From JAADJA01 sp963840975 (lineage in GTDB: Bacteria > Bacteroidota > Bacteroidia > Bacteroidales > JAADJA01): 64,000 bases of DNA. Position numbers and translations under genes: made by a program. Below the pieces are notes generated by a model. That model saw nothing but the letters and a program-made list of their open reading frames with translations, was not told the DNA's origin and ran no database searches. Shown here in pieces: positions 44,311 through 53,015 of this stretch (position 1 is the stretch's first letter; each line of letters opens with the position of its first letter). The stretch covers positions 1 through 64,000 of the forward strand of contig CAWJBC010000014.1 of the NCBI GenBank assembly GCA_963840975.1. The letters are read 5' to 3'.

Positions 44311-46881
44311 TCATTTTTTCTGTTTTCTTTTCATCGGCAGATTATATCTCCTGATTTTGTCGTATTGGTAAAAGGCATTTGCAACTGCAGCAGCGGTAGG
44401 AACCAGTCCGATTTCGCCAACACCTTTTGCACCGTAGGGTCCCACCGGATCTGCTACTTCCACTCCTTTTACAATTACTTGTGGCATATCCATAGCCTTC
44501 AGGATGCCCAGGTCTTTCATTTTGTCACTAAGAAGATAACCGTCTTTCATGGGAAGATCCTCCGTGAGCGCATAACCCAAACCCATGTGAACAGCTCCTT
44601 CGATCTGACCCTCAAACAAAGCCGGATTGATAATTTTTCCACCGTCGTGGGCAGCAACGACTTTTTTTATTTCTCCTCTTCCGTCCAAAACAACAAGCTG
44701 AGTGGCATAGCCGTAGGAGAAGTGAGTTACAGGATGAACTTCCTCGGTGGAAGGTTTTGTTGTCCAATCACACCGATAGGATCCAAAATAGAAATTTCCA
44801 GACAATTGCTCCAAAGTTTTACTTTGCAGGTCCTGCATCAGTTTGCGTGAACCATCAATAATAGCATTTCCAACCAAAACGGTGGCACGGGAAGAAGTGG
44901 TCATGCCTGTTGGAAGTCCGGCATTTGTCTGGACGTTTACTTTTACTATTGCCGGATCAATTTTAGTTTCCTGGTAAAAAGTCTGGATGGCTATGGTATC
45001 AACACCCTGACCCATTTCTGTCCATCCATGTTGTATTTCGATTTCCTTTTCAGAATGAATGATGATTTTGATATCTGAAAAATCCGGTAATCCGTTTCCA
45101 ACCCCGACATTTTTGATGCCACAAGCCAAGCCTGAATATTTTGCCTTATAAAATTCATCTTTAACGGCTTCAAGTGTTGCCCTGATTCCAACTCCCTTTT
45201 CGAGTATCTGTCCTGTTGCCGTCATAGATCCGTTCACAAGTGCATTCTTGTATCTGAATTCCCAACGGTCGAAATTCCCTTTTTCGCAAATCTCATCTAT
45301 ACAACTTTCGAGAGCGAAAATGACCTGGGGCACGCCAAATCCACGCATTGCGCCGGAAGGAATGTTATTGGTATAAACAGTTACAGCTTCAAGATCAACT
45401 GCAGGGATAGAATATCCTCCTGAAGCATGACCGATAACCCGTTCCATCACTTTGGTACCCACCGAAGCATAAGCTCCGGTATCGCCTACAGCATGTAGTT
45501 TCAAGGCAGTCAGTTTTCCATTTTCATCGGCGGCAACGGAAATATCCATATTAACCGGATGGCGTTTGGGGTGCATCCTGATTGATTCTGTCCGGGTCAA
45601 TACAAGTTTAACGGGTTGCTTTAACATATAAGCAAACAAGGCTGCATGACCTTGGACCGTCAGGTCTTCCTTGCCGCCGAAACCGCCTCCTGTAGGGATT
45701 AACCTGATATCAATCTTTTCCTCTGGAAGAGCCAATAAATCAGCTATCTGGCGGCGATCCACATAAATTCCCTGGCTGTTTACAAAAATACGGACTCCAT
45801 CCTTCCCATCGGGCATGGCGATGGCTGCTTCCGTCTCCAGAAAAGCATGTTCAATCCGCTGTGTTTGGTAAATGCCATTGGAGTTGTATTTTGAATTCTT
45901 CAAAATTTCATCAACAAAGCCGCCCCGCTTTAAACTGCATCTTTCCAAAACATTGGATTGTCCGGGATGAACCTGGTCAGAATCGCTTGTAATGGCATGA
46001 AAAACATCTGTTACGGGCGTCAGGTTTTTATAAGTAACCTCAATCAGATCGCAGGTTTGCCGGGCAATGGTTTGTGAGGTGGCAACAACTCCTGCCACCA
46101 CATCGCCGATATAGGAAGTGGTTTCCTGCTCACCAATCATTAAGGGCCAATCCCTGAAGATCAACCCTGTTTTTTTATTTCCAGGAATGTCCTTAGCGGT
46201 AAAAATTTTAACTACTCCTTGCAATGATTCAGCTTTGGTAGCATCAATGTGCAGAATTTTTGCACGGGGATGCTCAGAAAATTTAAGAGCTGCATACAAG
46301 ATTCCGTCTATTTGCAAGTCGTTCACAAATTCTCTTTTACCCAGAGCGGTGCTGTAGGCATCAATTTTTGGAAAGGAATTGCCGACACCGGCATGGGTTG
46401 TATCAAGATCAATTTCCTTATTGTTTCTAAGTGCTTCAAAAGCGAGTTCAATAGCTTCAATAATCTTTTGGTAACCTGTGCAGCGACAGAGGTTCAAACC
46501 CAGGGCTTTCCTTATTTCAATGTTTGTTGGTTCAGGGTTTTCGGTAAACAATATTTTGGTCCGCATCAAAATACCGGGAGTGCAGAAACCGCATTGTACC
46601 GCTCCTTTTTTAACAAAAGCCTTTGCCAAAATATCCTTTACTTCGTCTGGAACTCCTTCGAGTGTAGTTACTGATGAACCGGCGATTTGCCTGAGGGTGG
46701 TTTTACAGGATAACCGGGCTTTTCCGTCTATCTCGACAAGGCAGGCGCCACATGCCCCCTGACCGGAGCATCCGTCTTTTACGGATGTGATATTTTTTTC
46801 TTCTCTTAAAAAGCATAAGAGCGAGCGTTCAGGGCTGCCCGTATGCTGTAAATCTATGCCGTTTAACCTGAAAGAAATCAT
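44311..46881 (-). CDS. Selenium-dependent-type xanthine dehydrogenase (fused 2Fe-2S and molybdenum subunits)
   Basis: An 856-residue molybdo-hydroxylase in which the two iron-sulfur clusters and the Mo-binding domain are on one chain. The N-terminus has CSGQGACGACLVEI (plant-type [2Fe-2S]) and then CGFCTPG and CRCTGYQKIIEA (second cluster). The Mo part has GGGFGGKED, GAMRGFGVPQVI and the catalytic glutamate in GAKGVGEIGLVP near the C-terminus. No FAD domain is present on the chain. The architecture, length (about 850) and co-occurrence with ssnA match the selenium-dependent xanthine dehydrogenase group, in which a labile Se replaces the usual sulfido ligand. Selenium itself cannot be seen in the sequence. 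First gene of the cluster. Confidence 0.78.
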   Translation of the reverse strand: MISFRLNGIDLQHTGSPERSLLCFLREEKNITSVKDGCSGQGACGACLVEIDGKARLSCKTTLRQIAGSSVTTLEGVPDEVKDILAKAFVKKGAVQCGFCTPGILMRTKILFTENPEPTNIEIRKALGLNLCRCTGYQKIIEAIELAFEALRNNKEIDLDTTHAGVGNSFPKIDAYSTALGKREFVNDLQIDGILYAALKFSEHPRAKILHIDATKAESLQGVVKIFTAKDIPGNKKTGLIFRDWPLMIGEQETTSYIGDVVAGVVATSQTIARQTCDLIEVTYKNLTPVTDVFHAITSDSDQVHPGQSNVLERCSLKRGGFVDEILKNSKYNSNGIYQTQRIEHAFLETEAAIAMPDGKDGVRIFVNSQGIYVDRRQIADLLALPEEKIDIRLIPTGGGFGGKEDLTVQGHAALFAYMLKQPVKLVLTRTESIRMHPKRHPVNMDISVAADENGKLTALKLHAVGDTGAYASVGTKVMERVIGHASGGYSIPAVDLEAVTVYTNNIPSGAMRGFGVPQVIFALESCIDEICEKGNFDRWEFRYKNALVNGSMTATGQILEKGVGIRATLEAVKDEFYKAKYSGLACGIKNVGVGNGLPDFSDIKIIIHSEKEIEIQHGWTEMGQGVDTIAIQTFYQETKIDPAIVKVNVQTNAGLPTGMTTSSRATVLVGNAIIDGSRKLMQDLQSKTLEQLSGNFYFGSYRCDWTTKPSTEEVHPVTHFSYGYATQLVVLDGRGEIKKVVAAHDGGKIINPALFEGQIEGAVHMGLGYALTEDLPMKDGYLLSDKMKDLGILKAMDMPQVIVKGVEVADPVGPYGAKGVGEIGLVPTAAAVANAFYQYDKIRRYNLPMKRKQKK

Positions 46882-47028
46882 CGAAAAAGGAAAATCGTTT
46901 GAAAAAGTAAAAATAGTGAAAAAGGTACTCGACCGGAAAAAAATAGTTCAACTTCTTTTCAAATTGTACTGAAACTCAATCCCGCCTCTGGCGAAACCTC
47001 CAAATTACTTTATTAAATTTTCGGAAAC

Positions 47029-47790
47029 CTAAATTCCGGTGGTATCCCCCTGCCAGATTTCCCATGACTTTTCAGCCTGAAGGTGAAGCATTTCGAGACC
47101 GTTGTTGACCTTTGCACCCATTGCCTTTCCTTTTTGTAAGAACTGGCTTTGTTCAGGATTATAAACCAGATCGAACAATAAATGCTCAGGGGTAATCCAT
47201 TCGTAAGGGATGTCAGGACTTTGTGCAATGTTTGGGAACATTCCAACAGGTGTTGTATTAATGATGAGATGGTGCTCCTGCACTATTTCCCTGGTTAAGG
47301 TTTCATATCGAATCTGGTCGGGCGTAACGGGATTTCTCGAAACAATTTGGTAACCGATTTCCATGGATTTTAACACATAAGCTACAGAACCTGCACTTCC
47401 ACCCGAACCTAAAATCAGCGCTTTGGTAGGTCTTGATTCTAAAACAGGTTGAAGCGATTTTGCAAATCCATAAACGTCGGTGTTATATCCTTTAAGAAAT
47501 GGTTTTGTTTCGGACCTTTCAATTTTGATGCAGTTCACAGCATTTGTTTCACTTGCTTCGAGGCTCAACTCATCCATGTAATCAACAACTTTTTTCTTAA
47601 ACGGAATGGTAACATTTAATCCCAGCAAATCAGGGTGATTATTTATCAGGTTGAGGATTTCGGTTATACTGTTTAGCTGAAACAACCTGTAATCACAATC
47701 GGTTAAGTTATTAATTTGAAATTTTCTGTTGAAATAAGCCTGAGAATAGGAGTGGGAGAGCGGATTGCCAATCAGTCCGAACAATTTCAT
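47029..47790 (-). CDS. aroE: Shikimate dehydrogenase
   Basis: Reduces 3-dehydroshikimate with NADPH in the aromatic pathway. MKLFGLIGNPLSHSYSQAYF gives the substrate-binding start (SxS), GLNVTIPFKK carries the catalytic lysine, EASETNAVNCIK the Asn, and LILGSGGSAGSVAYVL the NADP motif. Length 253 is normal for Bacteroidota AroE. It follows the xanthine dehydrogenase gene by a 148-base gap and is codirectional with DUF368. Confidence 0.9.
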   Translation of the reverse strand: MKLFGLIGNPLSHSYSQAYFNRKFQINNLTDCDYRLFQLNSITEILNLINNHPDLLGLNVTIPFKKKVVDYMDELSLEASETNAVNCIKIERSETKPFLKGYNTDVYGFAKSLQPVLESRPTKALILGSGGSAGSVAYVLKSMEIGYQIVSRNPVTPDQIRYETLTREIVQEHHLIINTTPVGMFPNIAQSPDIPYEWITPEHLLFDLVYNPEQSQFLQKGKAMGAKVNNGLEMLHLQAEKSWEIWQGDTTGI

Positions 47791-47870
47791 CAGAATTTTA
47801 TTTTTTTGTTAAATGACAATAACCGGATTGATTGTAATCAAATCCGGCTGAATCTTATAGTTTTCAACTT

Positions 47871-48794
47871 CTAAGATTTAGTAACTGCAATTTTCTCTAC
47901 AAGCCATATCGTAATAATGCCTGTTACGGCAAAAATAATTGCGAACACTACTTCCATGCTGAAGGATTCGGGCATTACTTTTTCAAATTTCATAACTATC
48001 GGCTCCCCTTTTTTAAGAATCAGTTCGCCCATAGCATCCTGTAAATAAATCATTTTTTGCCAGGGCCATAAAACACTCAACGATCCTAAAATAAAGCCCG
48101 TTAGAAGTGAAAGGGTTTGATCCCTGAATCGTTTAAATACCCACGATAGAATATGCGAAAAAGCCAGCAATCCGATAACTGCACCCACCCCGACTGGAAA
48201 TAAAATATCGAGCATCATATTGTTCACCGCATCTATCATTACCAGTTTATAATTCCCCATCAAAATTAAAATAAAGGAGCCTGAAATTCCAGGGAGGATC
48301 ATACTGCATATTGCCACAATCCCGCATACGAAAAGATAGAAAATGTTGCTGTTTTCTTTTGCCGGATTTAGTAATGAAATAATGACTGCTACGGCTGTTC
48401 CGGCAATGAAAGCGATGATTACACCAGCACTCAACTTTCCGATGGTTTTGCCGACAAAATAAACCGATGCCATAACGAGACCAAAAAAATAAGCCCAAAT
48501 ATAAACCGGGTAATTGGTAAAAAGGTAATCGAAAAGCTTTGCAAGAGAAACGATAGCAAGCGCTATTCCTGTAAAAACTGCCAAAAGGAAGTACAGATCA
48601 ATATGAACAATAAACTCTTTGATTTTAAATGAAAAAAGCAGTTTCACCGCTTTTAAATTGAACGACTTAAAGGCAAAAATGAGCCGTTCGAATATTCCGG
48701 TGATTAAAGCCAAGGTACCACCCGAAACGCCGGGTATTACATTTGCCGCTCCCATAGCGACACCTTTCAAAATCAAAATCAAATAAGAGATCAT
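47871..48794 (-). CDS. DUF368 integral membrane protein
   Basis: A 307-residue polytopic protein with about eight to nine membrane helices. The N-terminal motif LKGVAMGAANVIPGVSGGTLAL is the family signature, and it is repeated as CSMILPGISGSFILILMGNY after residue 160 (internal duplication). DUF368 proteins of bacteria and archaea are now linked to transport of undecaprenyl or polyprenyl phosphate. That role is family knowledge, not shown here. Confidence 0.82.
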   Translation of the reverse strand: MISYLILILKGVAMGAANVIPGVSGGTLALITGIFERLIFAFKSFNLKAVKLLFSFKIKEFIVHIDLYFLLAVFTGIALAIVSLAKLFDYLFTNYPVYIWAYFFGLVMASVYFVGKTIGKLSAGVIIAFIAGTAVAVIISLLNPAKENSNIFYLFVCGIVAICSMILPGISGSFILILMGNYKLVMIDAVNNMMLDILFPVGVGAVIGLLAFSHILSWVFKRFRDQTLSLLTGFILGSLSVLWPWQKMIYLQDAMGELILKKGEPIVMKFEKVMPESFSMEVVFAIIFAVTGIITIWLVEKIAVTKS

Positions 48795-48871
48795 AGTTTG
48801 CTCCCTGTTTTTAAGCTACTTGTAAATAAAACCGTTTACTCTGGTGATTTAATTTGGTTGTGGAAAAAACA

Positions 48872-50275
48872 TTATTCATTTTTGAATAATTCGATGATCC
48901 GTAACAATTGATCATCATTCTTAAGTCCCGGGTCATATTCGAATATTTGGTCATGAATCTGGTAATCCATAACCAATGCAATTTCCAATGTTGCGTAGGC
49001 TTCTTTGAATTGCTGGTTTTTCAGCAGGTAGATAAATTTCCGGTAAATCATTTCAGCATTGTCCTGTTGTTCGAGTATGCCTGTTTCGAGGCATATAAGC
49101 GCTCCTTCAAAATCAAAATCAACGGCATAAATATGTGAATAGTCAAGCCAGACATCAGGGTTTTGAGGATCAAGGACCGTCACTTCCCTGTATGACTTTT
49201 TTGCATCTTCAAACAAATCGGCCTTATATTGTATGTCGCCGAGCATATACCAGTATTCCGGATTGGCTGGTTCGATGTCAATTGCCCTTTTGATATGGTT
49301 GATGGCAATGTTGTATTTTTGTAAATCTTCGTATATCATCCCGATTCCTATCCATGCGTCCGCAAGCAAAGGATCAAGTTCTATGGCTTTCCGGTAGTGA
49401 TTTTTTGCCTTATCGTACTCATTTAATTTTTCATGACATTCGCCGATGTAATAAAAGGTCATGGCTTCAGGTTCTTCAAACAAAAAAGTCTCCTGATAGT
49501 GTTCAATCGCTTTTTCGTAAAGGTTCAGGTTTGCAAAAGAATTTGCCTTGTTGAAAAAGGCGGAAGCGAATTTATCGTCAATGGCAATGGCAAAATCATA
49601 AGCTTCAATCGCCTTCTCATAAGTTTCAAGGTTGTTGTAAGCGATACCCAGATTGAACCACGCAGCTTTTGAATAAGGATTTTTATCTAAAAAGTCGGTG
49701 AAATACTTAACGCATTCATCCAATCGGTTTGAGATTTCAAAACAAAAGGAAAGTTCATAAATCACAGCTTCGTTGGTTGGATCAATTTCGAGGGCTTTGA
49801 TCAGGTATTCGATGGATTTGTCGTACTTGCCGAGGTTTTCATACTCAAAGGCAATATTGGTATAAACTTCTTCCAAATCCTCCGATTCCTTAATGGCTTT
49901 GTTGTATTCTTCAATTGCTTTTTCGTACCGCTTTAGCTGACTATAAATTCCTGCTTTGGTAAGGAAAATCTCCGGGTTCTCCGGTTCAATGCTTTCGACT
50001 TCCAAAAGGATTTCCAGCGCTTTGTTGATATTGTTTGAAGAGACCAGCATTTGGGCTTTTTTCAGCATAAAGGATGCAATATGCGGATATTGCTCCATAG
50101 CATATTTGATGGCGATATTGGTTTTGTCGAGCTGGTTTAAAATGAGGTAGTGATCAATGATCATCTCGAATTCTTCGACATCGAAAAAGAACCGATCGCC
50201 CGATAGTATCATGCCATCGAATTTTTCGACCAGTGTCTTTAGCTGTTCATCTTCAAGTTCCTCAAAAAATTCCAT
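48872..50275 (-). CDS. TPR-repeat protein
   Basis: A 467-residue protein of about eleven TPR units, including IFLTKAGIYSQLKRYEKAIEE, VYTNIAFEYENLGKYDKSIE, AWFNLGIAYNNLETYEKAIE and AWIGIGMIYEDLQKYNIAIN. No signal peptide, so a cytoplasmic scaffold. It is divergent from the phosphohexomutase gene; a TAGCTTTG box on the minus strand (50300-50307) is a possible -7 element. Role unknown; Bacteroidota use such proteins in gliding and cell-shape complexes. Confidence 0.75.
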   Translation of the reverse strand: MEFFEELEDEQLKTLVEKFDGMILSGDRFFFDVEEFEMIIDHYLILNQLDKTNIAIKYAMEQYPHIASFMLKKAQMLVSSNNINKALEILLEVESIEPENPEIFLTKAGIYSQLKRYEKAIEEYNKAIKESEDLEEVYTNIAFEYENLGKYDKSIEYLIKALEIDPTNEAVIYELSFCFEISNRLDECVKYFTDFLDKNPYSKAAWFNLGIAYNNLETYEKAIEAYDFAIAIDDKFASAFFNKANSFANLNLYEKAIEHYQETFLFEEPEAMTFYYIGECHEKLNEYDKAKNHYRKAIELDPLLADAWIGIGMIYEDLQKYNIAINHIKRAIDIEPANPEYWYMLGDIQYKADLFEDAKKSYREVTVLDPQNPDVWLDYSHIYAVDFDFEGALICLETGILEQQDNAEMIYRKFIYLLKNQQFKEAYATLEIALVMDYQIHDQIFEYDPGLKNDDQLLRIIELFKNE

Positions 50276-50299
50276 CCGAATCCTTAATCAAATTTTTTA

Positions 50300-50349
50300 C
50301 AAAGCTATAAAAGTTAATGGTATAATCTCTCACAAATAATTTAAATTTG
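50300..50349. promoter_or_regulatory. Divergent promoter boxes between the TPR gene and glmM
   Basis: On the minus strand TAGCTTTG (50300-50307) faces the TPR gene; on the plus strand TAAATTTG (50342-50349) lies 20 bases before the glmM ATG at 50370. Both fit the Bacteroidota -7 TAnnTTTG pattern, but neither has a well-spaced TTG. Confidence 0.35.
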
Positions 50350-50369
50350 CCATTTTTAAACATTCCGTC

Positions 50370-51761
50370 ATGACCCTGATCAAATCTATTTCCGGCATCA
50401 GAGGAACGCTGGGTGGCTTTCCCGGCGAAGGATTAAGTCCGCTGGACATCGTTAAATTCACCTCCGCATTTGCAACTTTCATTATGAAACAATCCTCCTC
50501 CCGCAGATTTCGGTTTGTGATCGGAAGAGATGGCAGGACGTCGGGCGAAATGGTGAACCAACTGGTTACCGGAACGCTGATGGGAATGGGCGCTGATGTG
50601 ATTGACGGCGGATTGTCAACGACACCGACTATCGAAATGGCAGTAACGGATCATGGTGCTGATGGAGGAATCATCATTACTGCAAGCCATAACCCCGAGC
50701 AATGGAATGCCCTCAAATTATTGAATGCAAAAGGCGAATTCATTTCGGCAGAAGATGGGGCTGAAGTTTTAGCCATAGCGGACAAGGGAAACTTTAATTT
50801 CGCTCCCGTACATCTTCTTGGTTCATGCACAAAAGATGATTCTCTCATACAAAACCACATTGATAAAATTCTTCAGCTCGATTTGGTTGATATTATTGCA
50901 ATAAAAAAAGCGAACTTCAGGGTGGCTATTGATTGTGTGAACTCTACAGGCGGCATAGCCTTACCCTTATTGTTAAAGGCATTGGGCGTGAATCGGGTGG
51001 ATAGACTTTTCTGCGAACCCAATGGTAAATTCCCGCATAACCCTGAGCCGCTTCCTGAAAATCTGGGAGAAATCTCAGAAATGGTTAAAAAGAATAAAGC
51101 TGATTTAGGATTCGTAGTTGACCCGGATGTTGACAGGTTGGCAATTATCACAGAAAAGGGTGATATGTTTGGTGAAGAATATACCCTGGTGGCAGTAGCT
51201 GATTACATTCTGAAAAATAAAAAAGGGAATACGGTTTCAAACCTTTCATCAACAAGGGCTTTGCAGGATGTAACAGAGGAAATAGGTGGGAAATATTTTG
51301 CATCGGCAGTAGGTGAAGTGAATGTGGTGGAGAAAATGAAGGAAGTAAATGCGGTGATCGGCGGAGAAGGCAACGGCGGTATTATTTATCCCGAATTGCA
51401 TTACGGCAGAGATGCTTTGGTTGGAATTGCACTTTTTCTGACTTACATGGCAAAATCGGGGCTGAAATGTTCGGAGTTGAGAAAAACTTATCCTGAATAT
51501 TTTATCTCAAAAAATAAAATTGAATTGCCGGAAGGTATTGATGTGGACAATGTTTTAAAACGAATGAAAGAAAAATATAAACAGAACCCGATCAATACAG
51601 TTGATGGCGTGAGAATCGAGTTCGGCAGGCAATGGGTTCATTTGCGCAAATCCAATACCGAACCGATCATACGGATTTATTCCGAAAGCGACTCAGAAGC
51701 CTCGGCAAAACGGTTGGCAGAGAAAATCATCCTGGACATAAAAGATGCCCTGAGAATTTAA
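50370..51761 (+). CDS. glmM: Phosphohexomutase, likely phosphoglucosamine mutase
   Basis: A 463-residue alpha-D-phosphohexomutase. The phosphoserine loop is in TASHNPEQWNALKL (about 104-118), the Mg site DPDVDRLA (about 250), the sugar loop GGEGNGGIIYPE, and the phosphate loop RKSNTEPIIRIYSES at the end. GlmM makes glucosamine-1-phosphate for peptidoglycan and LPS; phosphomannomutase/phosphoglucomutase activity is the main alternative for a Bacteroidota enzyme of this length. It is followed 9 bases later by the glycosyltransferase-like membrane gene. Confidence 0.82.
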   Translation: MTLIKSISGIRGTLGGFPGEGLSPLDIVKFTSAFATFIMKQSSSRRFRFVIGRDGRTSGEMVNQLVTGTLMGMGADVIDGGLSTTPTIEMAVTDHGADGGIIITASHNPEQWNALKLLNAKGEFISAEDGAEVLAIADKGNFNFAPVHLLGSCTKDDSLIQNHIDKILQLDLVDIIAIKKANFRVAIDCVNSTGGIALPLLLKALGVNRVDRLFCEPNGKFPHNPEPLPENLGEISEMVKKNKADLGFVVDPDVDRLAIITEKGDMFGEEYTLVAVADYILKNKKGNTVSNLSSTRALQDVTEEIGGKYFASAVGEVNVVEKMKEVNAVIGGEGNGGIIYPELHYGRDALVGIALFLTYMAKSGLKCSELRKTYPEYFISKNKIELPEGIDVDNVLKRMKEKYKQNPINTVDGVRIEFGRQWVHLRKSNTEPIIRIYSESDSEASAKRLAEKIILDIKDALRI

Positions 51762-51770
51762 ACCTGTAGC

Positions 51771-52202
51771 ATGAACAAGGTCATTGCAAAACTGGTTGAT
51801 TTCAAAGTCCTGCTTATAGTTTATCTGGGTGTAGCCTTAGTTTCCTGCTTTCAGTCTTACTTTCTGCCTGCTAAAACCTATGAAGAGGGCGGACATGATT
51901 ATACCCATTACAACAATTATGTGATCTTCCAGCAATCGCATTTTCACCTCTTGAACGGTCAGGATCTTTACGTGGCTTATCCTTATGAGTATTGGGATTT
52001 ATATAAATACAGTCCTGTTTTTGCAATGTTTTTTGGGATGTTTGCCTATTTGCCGGATATTGTAGGATTAAGCCTCTGGAATTTGTTAAATACAATATGT
52101 ATTGCTGATAGCCATTCAATTTTTGCCACAACTGAATACCAGGGTAAAGGGATTTATCCTCCTGACAGTCCTCATCGAACTGGTTACTTCAACCCAGAAT
52201 GA
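51771..52202 (+). CDS. GT87/DUF2029-type polytopic membrane protein, N-terminal segment
   Basis: The first frame starts MNKVIAKLVDFKVLLIVYLG with a membrane helix, then the extracytoplasmic loop YEEGGHDYTHYNNYVIFQQS and LYVAYPYEYWDLYKYSPVFA, typical of DUF2029/GT-C proteins, then a helix (FGMFAYLPDIVGLSLWNLLN). It is diverted into a nonsense tail (ADSHSIFATTEY) after about residue 108. An extra base between 52090 and 52112 breaks the frame; the real protein continues at 52102-52962. Confidence 0.6.
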   Translation: MNKVIAKLVDFKVLLIVYLGVALVSCFQSYFLPAKTYEEGGHDYTHYNNYVIFQQSHFHLLNGQDLYVAYPYEYWDLYKYSPVFAMFFGMFAYLPDIVGLSLWNLLNTICIADSHSIFATTEYQGKGIYPPDSPHRTGYFNPE

Positions 52203-52962
52203 GCAAAGCAATGCACTTATTGCCGGTCTGATTATTTTAGCTTTCGGTTTTCTGGAAAGAAAAAACTATGCTTTAGGAACCCTTGCTATTGTTCTGACGG
52301 TATTCATAAAACTGTTTGGGATTGTTGCTCTCATCCTTTTGATTTTCTATCCAAAAAAGTGGAAGACCATCCTTTATGCGTTGTTGTGGTTTGCCATTTT
52401 ATTTCTGTTGCCTTTATTGGTAGTTAGTTTGGAGCAATTTAAGTTATTATACCTTAGTTGGATGAATATAATCTCATCTGATCATACTGCATCACTTGGA
52501 CTATCTGTGATGGGATGGCTCAAATCGTGGTTTGGTTTTGAGCCTGACAAAACCATCCTGCTAATGGTTGGGGCGATTATTTTAGCTGTGCCAATTATCA
52601 GAGTGAAAGCATATTCGGAATACCTTTTCCGATTATTCATGCTTGCTTCCATATTGATCTGGGTTGTCATATTTAATCATAAATCAGAATCGCCGACTTT
52701 CATACTTGCCATGACCGGAATTTCCATCTGGTTTTTCGCCCAGCCATTGTCTAAAATTAATCTGGTTCTTTTTATCCTGGCATTTGTTTTTATTTCACTT
52801 TCACCTACTGATATTTTCCCACCTTACATAAGGAATAGCATAGTAATTCCTTATGTGCTAAAAGCGGTTCCTGCTATTATCATCTGGTTTAAAATAGTCT
52901 ACGAAATGGGATTTGGGGATTTCCCGGTTAAGGCGAAGGAAGTGAAATCCCAAGGTTCGTAA
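52102..52962 (+). CDS. GT87/DUF2029-type polytopic membrane protein, C-terminal segment
   Basis: Continues the previous segment from about LLNT with LLIAIQFLPQLNTR. It carries about eight membrane helices (GFILLTVLIELVTS, AILIAFG-like LIILAFGFLER, FALLWFAILFLLPLLVV, and so on) and the motif TSTQNEQSNALIAGLIILAF, which is the usual Q/N-rich loop in polyprenol-phosphate-mannose-dependent GT-C transferases. The combined protein is about 395 residues. It probably transfers a sugar from a lipid donor in surface-glycan assembly. Confidence 0.6.
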   Translation: MLIAIQFLPQLNTRVKGFILLTVLIELVTSTQNEQSNALIAGLIILAFGFLERKNYALGTLAIVLTVFIKLFGIVALILLIFYPKKWKTILYALLWFAILFLLPLLVVSLEQFKLLYLSWMNIISSDHTASLGLSVMGWLKSWFGFEPDKTILLMVGAIILAVPIIRVKAYSEYLFRLFMLASILIWVVIFNHKSESPTFILAMTGISIWFFAQPLSKINLVLFILAFVFISLSPTDIFPPYIRNSIVIPYVLKAVPAIIIWFKIVYEMGFGDFPVKAKEVKSQGS

Positions 52963-53015
52963 GCCATTTACGCATTCGGAAGGGTTTTCAGAAAGAATTG
53001 TTGATTTTTACTTTA

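Noticed and set aside
46787..47028. Short plus-strand frame at the start of the xanthine dehydrogenase gene
   Set aside because: It is the antisense of the N-terminal coding region and has no protein character.
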